Source: Thermoplasmatota archaeon
GTDB taxonomy: Archaea > Thermoplasmatota > Thermoplasmata > GCA-020350865 > JAUVCJ01
Reading direction: 5' to 3'
DNA length: 15,333 nt
Assembly: GCA_030595765.1 (NCBI GenBank)
Contig: JAUVCJ010000030.1
Span: 1 to 15,333 of the forward strand
Shown here in pieces: positions 13,674-15,333 of this stretch. The notes under the pieces were generated by a model. It was given only the letters and a program-made list of their open reading frames with translations. It searched no databases and was not told where the DNA came from. Position 1 is the stretch's first letter; each line of letters opens with the position of its first letter. The translations under genes were made by a program, and so were the position numbers.

Positions 13674-14237
13674 CTAACTACCCCTTGCTTCATTTTGTCT
13701 ATCCTCAATGATCCATTCGAGCTTTCCCAGTGCAGGTTGTCTCATGGTAAGGCCGATCTTGCTCTCACGTGGATTTAGCTCGTTGATGCTGGAAGCAACA
13801 ACTCTCGCAATGACCGTATCTCCAACTCTGAGGTCGCGTTTTGTGTCCTTGCCATTTAGACGTTGATTCCCAACATCAACCTCAATGCGGTCATCCATTA
13901 CCTGACTTATGTGCAGTAGGCCATCAAGTGGCCCAAACCTGACAAAAGCTCCGAACTTCAGAACCTCACAGACGTTGCCAATAATAACCTCTTGAACATC
14001 AGGTCTAAAGGTCAAGGCCTTGTACGTTATCTTCTGATAGACTGCACCATCACCATGGACAATCCTGCCCTGTCCAGACCTTTTAACGTCTGTGACGAGT
14101 AATGTAAATGTCTTGTCGTGCCCGATTAGACCCTCAAATGTCTTTTGAGCGAGTTTCTTCGAGAGTATGTCTATGTCCTCCCCGAGCATATCAGGGGGTA
14201 TGCGAATGACATCTTCCCGTGAGACGAGTTTGTACAT
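13674..14237 (-). CDS. rpoE1: DNA-directed RNA polymerase subunit Rpo7 (E')
   Basis: The 187-residue stalk subunit of archaeal RNA polymerase has an N-terminal tip domain (1 to about 80, beginning MYKLVSREDVIRIPP) and an S1 RNA-binding domain (about 82-165, EVLKFGAFVRFGPLDGLLHISQV). With Rpo4 it helps open promoters and binds emerging RNA. GGAGGAC lies upstream of the ATG. A TATA box on the minus strand (14276-14284) predicts a short leader of about 15 nt. It is first in the operon rpoE1-spt4-dephospho-CoA kinase-rps24e-rps27ae-tRNA-Arg. Confidence 0.95.
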   Translation of the reverse strand: MYKLVSREDVIRIPPDMLGEDIDILSKKLAQKTFEGLIGHDKTFTLLVTDVKRSGQGRIVHGDGAVYQKITYKALTFRPDVQEVIIGNVCEVLKFGAFVRFGPLDGLLHISQVMDDRIEVDVGNQRLNGKDTKRDLRVGDTVIARVVASSINELNPRESKIGLTMRQPALGKLEWIIEDRQNEARGS

Positions 14238-14275
14238 TGATTGTCCTCCGTAGAGGTCGGCTAATGGAAAACCCC

Positions 14276-14284
14276 TATTTTATC
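14276..14284 (-). promoter_or_regulatory. TATA box of the rpoE1 operon
   Basis: The minus strand reads GATAAAATA and predicts a start near 14252, just before the GGAGG site and ATG at 14237. The rest of the 178-nt gap to the divergent GINS gene is A/T-rich with no other clear signal. Confidence 0.5.
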
Positions 14285-14382
14285 TTTTTTCTTGTGTTGG
14301 AGTAGTTTTTCCCCCTTATTTTGAATAAAATGTAGGCATTCCGAAATAATATTTAATTCTAAAAGATGGACACGTCACCGGA

Positions 14383-14390
14383 TATTTTAA
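14383..14390 (+). promoter_or_regulatory. TATA-like box of the GINS gene
   Basis: TATTTTAA predicts a start at about 14414, two bases before the ATG at 14416, so the mRNA would be almost leaderless. A second box, ATATTTAA (14349-14356), could give a longer leader that would use GAGG at 14408-14411, a Shine-Dalgarno-like site. Confidence 0.4.
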
Positions 14391-14415
14391 GTCTAAAACA
14401 GCCTATTGAGGTTTA

Positions 14416-15333
14416 ATGGCTCAGTACGATGTAGGTCTGGATTTCGATACGATATCGGAGATATTGGATAATGAACGTTCCAGCAAGCTTACTAGGATTC
14501 CCAAGAATTTCTATGTAGAGTTTGCTAGTTACAAAAAAAAGCTGTATAAAAGCTATATGGCAGAATTCAAACTCGACCCCACCTCCCCGACTGCCCGTCA
14601 TCTGCAAGACGATTATTCTCGCATCCAAATTCGCGGGGAAAAAATATATCACATAAGGGTGGAAAAGATCGTTACCCTTGCGCTTCGAACCATTAGAGGT
14701 GCTAAAGCCAATCTTGACCTTTTAACTCCAGAAGAAAAGATAATGTTTGAGGACGTGAGATCAGTTCTAAAACGGGAACAGGAAAGGCTTTTAGACCGGG
14801 ATTACGGACATGTAGATCCTCCAATTGATGTCGCTCCTGTTCAAGATAAAGTGAAAAACGATCTGGAACCCAACAAGAAGCCCGTAAAAGAGGAACCCGT
14901 AAATTCACCAGATCAAAATGCACACCAGCATACTCCCCAGCATACTCCTCAACATCCTGAGGAATCGGAGGAGATTGCTTCAAAAATGCCAAGCCCTGCC
15001 ACCTCTGAGAAAAACACATCAGCAATGCCTTCACAGCCAGAAGCTCAATCCACTGAAGTTTTAGAACCCACCCAGACGGATTCGAAACCTGATCTAGGCA
15101 CTAAAACCAGTCTTAACAATAATGCCACCCATGACACCGATAATAGTCCTGACATTGGCACAACTGTCAGCACCAACACCAGCCAGGACATTGACAGCAA
15201 CCAGGACTCCGATAACAGTCTAAACACTGACACAACTGTAAACACCAACACCAGCCAGGACACTAATACCAACCGGGATTCAGACTCAAGTCAGGATGTT
15301 AAAAACAGTAACGACGAGTGCGAACCTGACCAC
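14416..15333 (+). CDS. GINS complex subunit, Gins15/51 type (partial, 3' end outside window)
   Basis: An open frame of 306 codons runs off the window edge. The start MAQYDVGLDFDTISEILDNE and residues 10-100 (ILDNERSSKLTRIPKNFY, then DYSRIQIRGEKIYHIR and KIVTLALR) match the helical A domain of archaeal Sld5/Psf1-type GINS. GINS works with MCM helicase and GAN/RecJ at the replication fork. In this type the small B domain lies at the C terminus, so it should follow beyond 15333. From about residue 131 the sequence is a long polar linker, Glu/Pro-rich, then His/Thr/Pro/Gln repeats (QHTPQHTPQHP), then Asn/Thr/Asp/Ser/Gln-rich. Whole archaeal homologues are usually near 190 residues, so the linker is greatly expanded. 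The gene is divergent from rpoE1. Confidence 0.75.
   Translation, partial: MAQYDVGLDFDTISEILDNERSSKLTRIPKNFYVEFASYKKKLYKSYMAEFKLDPTSPTARHLQDDYSRIQIRGEKIYHIRVEKIVTLALRTIRGAKANLDLLTPEEKIMFEDVRSVLKREQERLLDRDYGHVDPPIDVAPVQDKVKNDLEPNKKPVKEEPVNSPDQNAHQHTPQHTPQHPEESEEIASKMPSPATSEKNTSAMPSQPEAQSTEVLEPTQTDSKPDLGTKTSLNNNATHDTDNSPDIGTTVSTNTSQDIDSNQDSDNSLNTDTTVNTNTSQDTNTNRDSDSSQDVKNSNDECEPDH
15160..15303 (+). repeat. 72-bp in-frame tandem repeat in the GINS linker
   Basis: Two copies start at 15160 and 15232. Both open ACAACTGT, then a variable codon, then ACCAACACCAGCCAGGAC, and encode TTVxTNTSQD. The period is 24 codons. The second halves have diverged but keep Asn, Asp, Ser and Gln, so slippage-driven growth of a disordered linker is likely. 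Confidence 0.75.

Noticed and set aside
14413..15272. Minus-strand open frames in the last kilobase
   Set aside because: The plus-strand GINS frame is continuous from 14416 to the edge and has recognisable family residues; the minus frames are antisense shadows and one is built from the plus-strand repeat.

Overview
The window is a euryarchaeal chromosome segment. The evidence is an RNA polymerase and ribosomal-protein cluster (Rpo7, Spt4, GTP-dependent dephospho-CoA kinase, S24e, S27ae), a GINS replication subunit, tRNA genes with bulge-helix-bulge introns, TATA boxes about 25 nt before inferred transcription starts, and Shine-Dalgarno sites matching GGAGGTGATC. Protein style suggests Thermoplasmatota (Methanomassiliicoccales or an uncultured anaerobic relative), but that placement is inference only.

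Layout. Bases 1-59 hold the probable tail of a plus-strand gene. From 2434 down to 143 (minus) lie a four-helix membrane protein, a coiled-coil protein with a GYxxREDxRxADxLLR motif, and a YdjI-like SPFH protein with three zinc ribbons; together they resemble a membrane-stress scaffold. From 5910 down to 2591 (minus) is a serine operon: class V aminotransferase, phosphoglycerate dehydrogenase and a DUF1015 protein. Seryl-tRNA synthetase (6110-7375, plus) is divergent from it, so serine synthesis and serine charging share one promoter region.

The gap 7376-7858 has no protein gene. It holds a probable small structured RNA on the minus strand (about 7495-7567), a plus-strand hairpin with a T run, and a degenerate 20-bp tandem repeat. 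Two minus-strand transporters follow: a CPA-type cation/proton antiporter and an APC amino-acid permease whose C-terminal EIIA-like domain lacks the phospho-accepting histidine. A small Cys-rich DUF6485 protein lies at 11536-11727.

The most unusual region is 11796-12383. tRNA-Asp(GUC) has a 48-nt intron at 37/38. It is flanked by a 40-nt duplication of its 3' end (97 nt away) and an 11-nt duplication of its 5' end (98 nt away), with three perfect 3-nt-loop hairpins in between. tRNA-Arg(CCG) has two introns at non-canonical sites, one in the D loop and one in the T loop (59/60); removing both restores a normal cloverleaf. tRNA-Arg starts 20 nt after the stop of the information-processing operon (14237 down to 12404).

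The window ends in a plus-strand GINS (Gins15/51 type) gene, divergent from rpoE1. Its A domain is followed by an unusually long Asn/Thr/Asp/Ser/Gln-rich linker with a 72-bp internal repeat, still open at the window edge.
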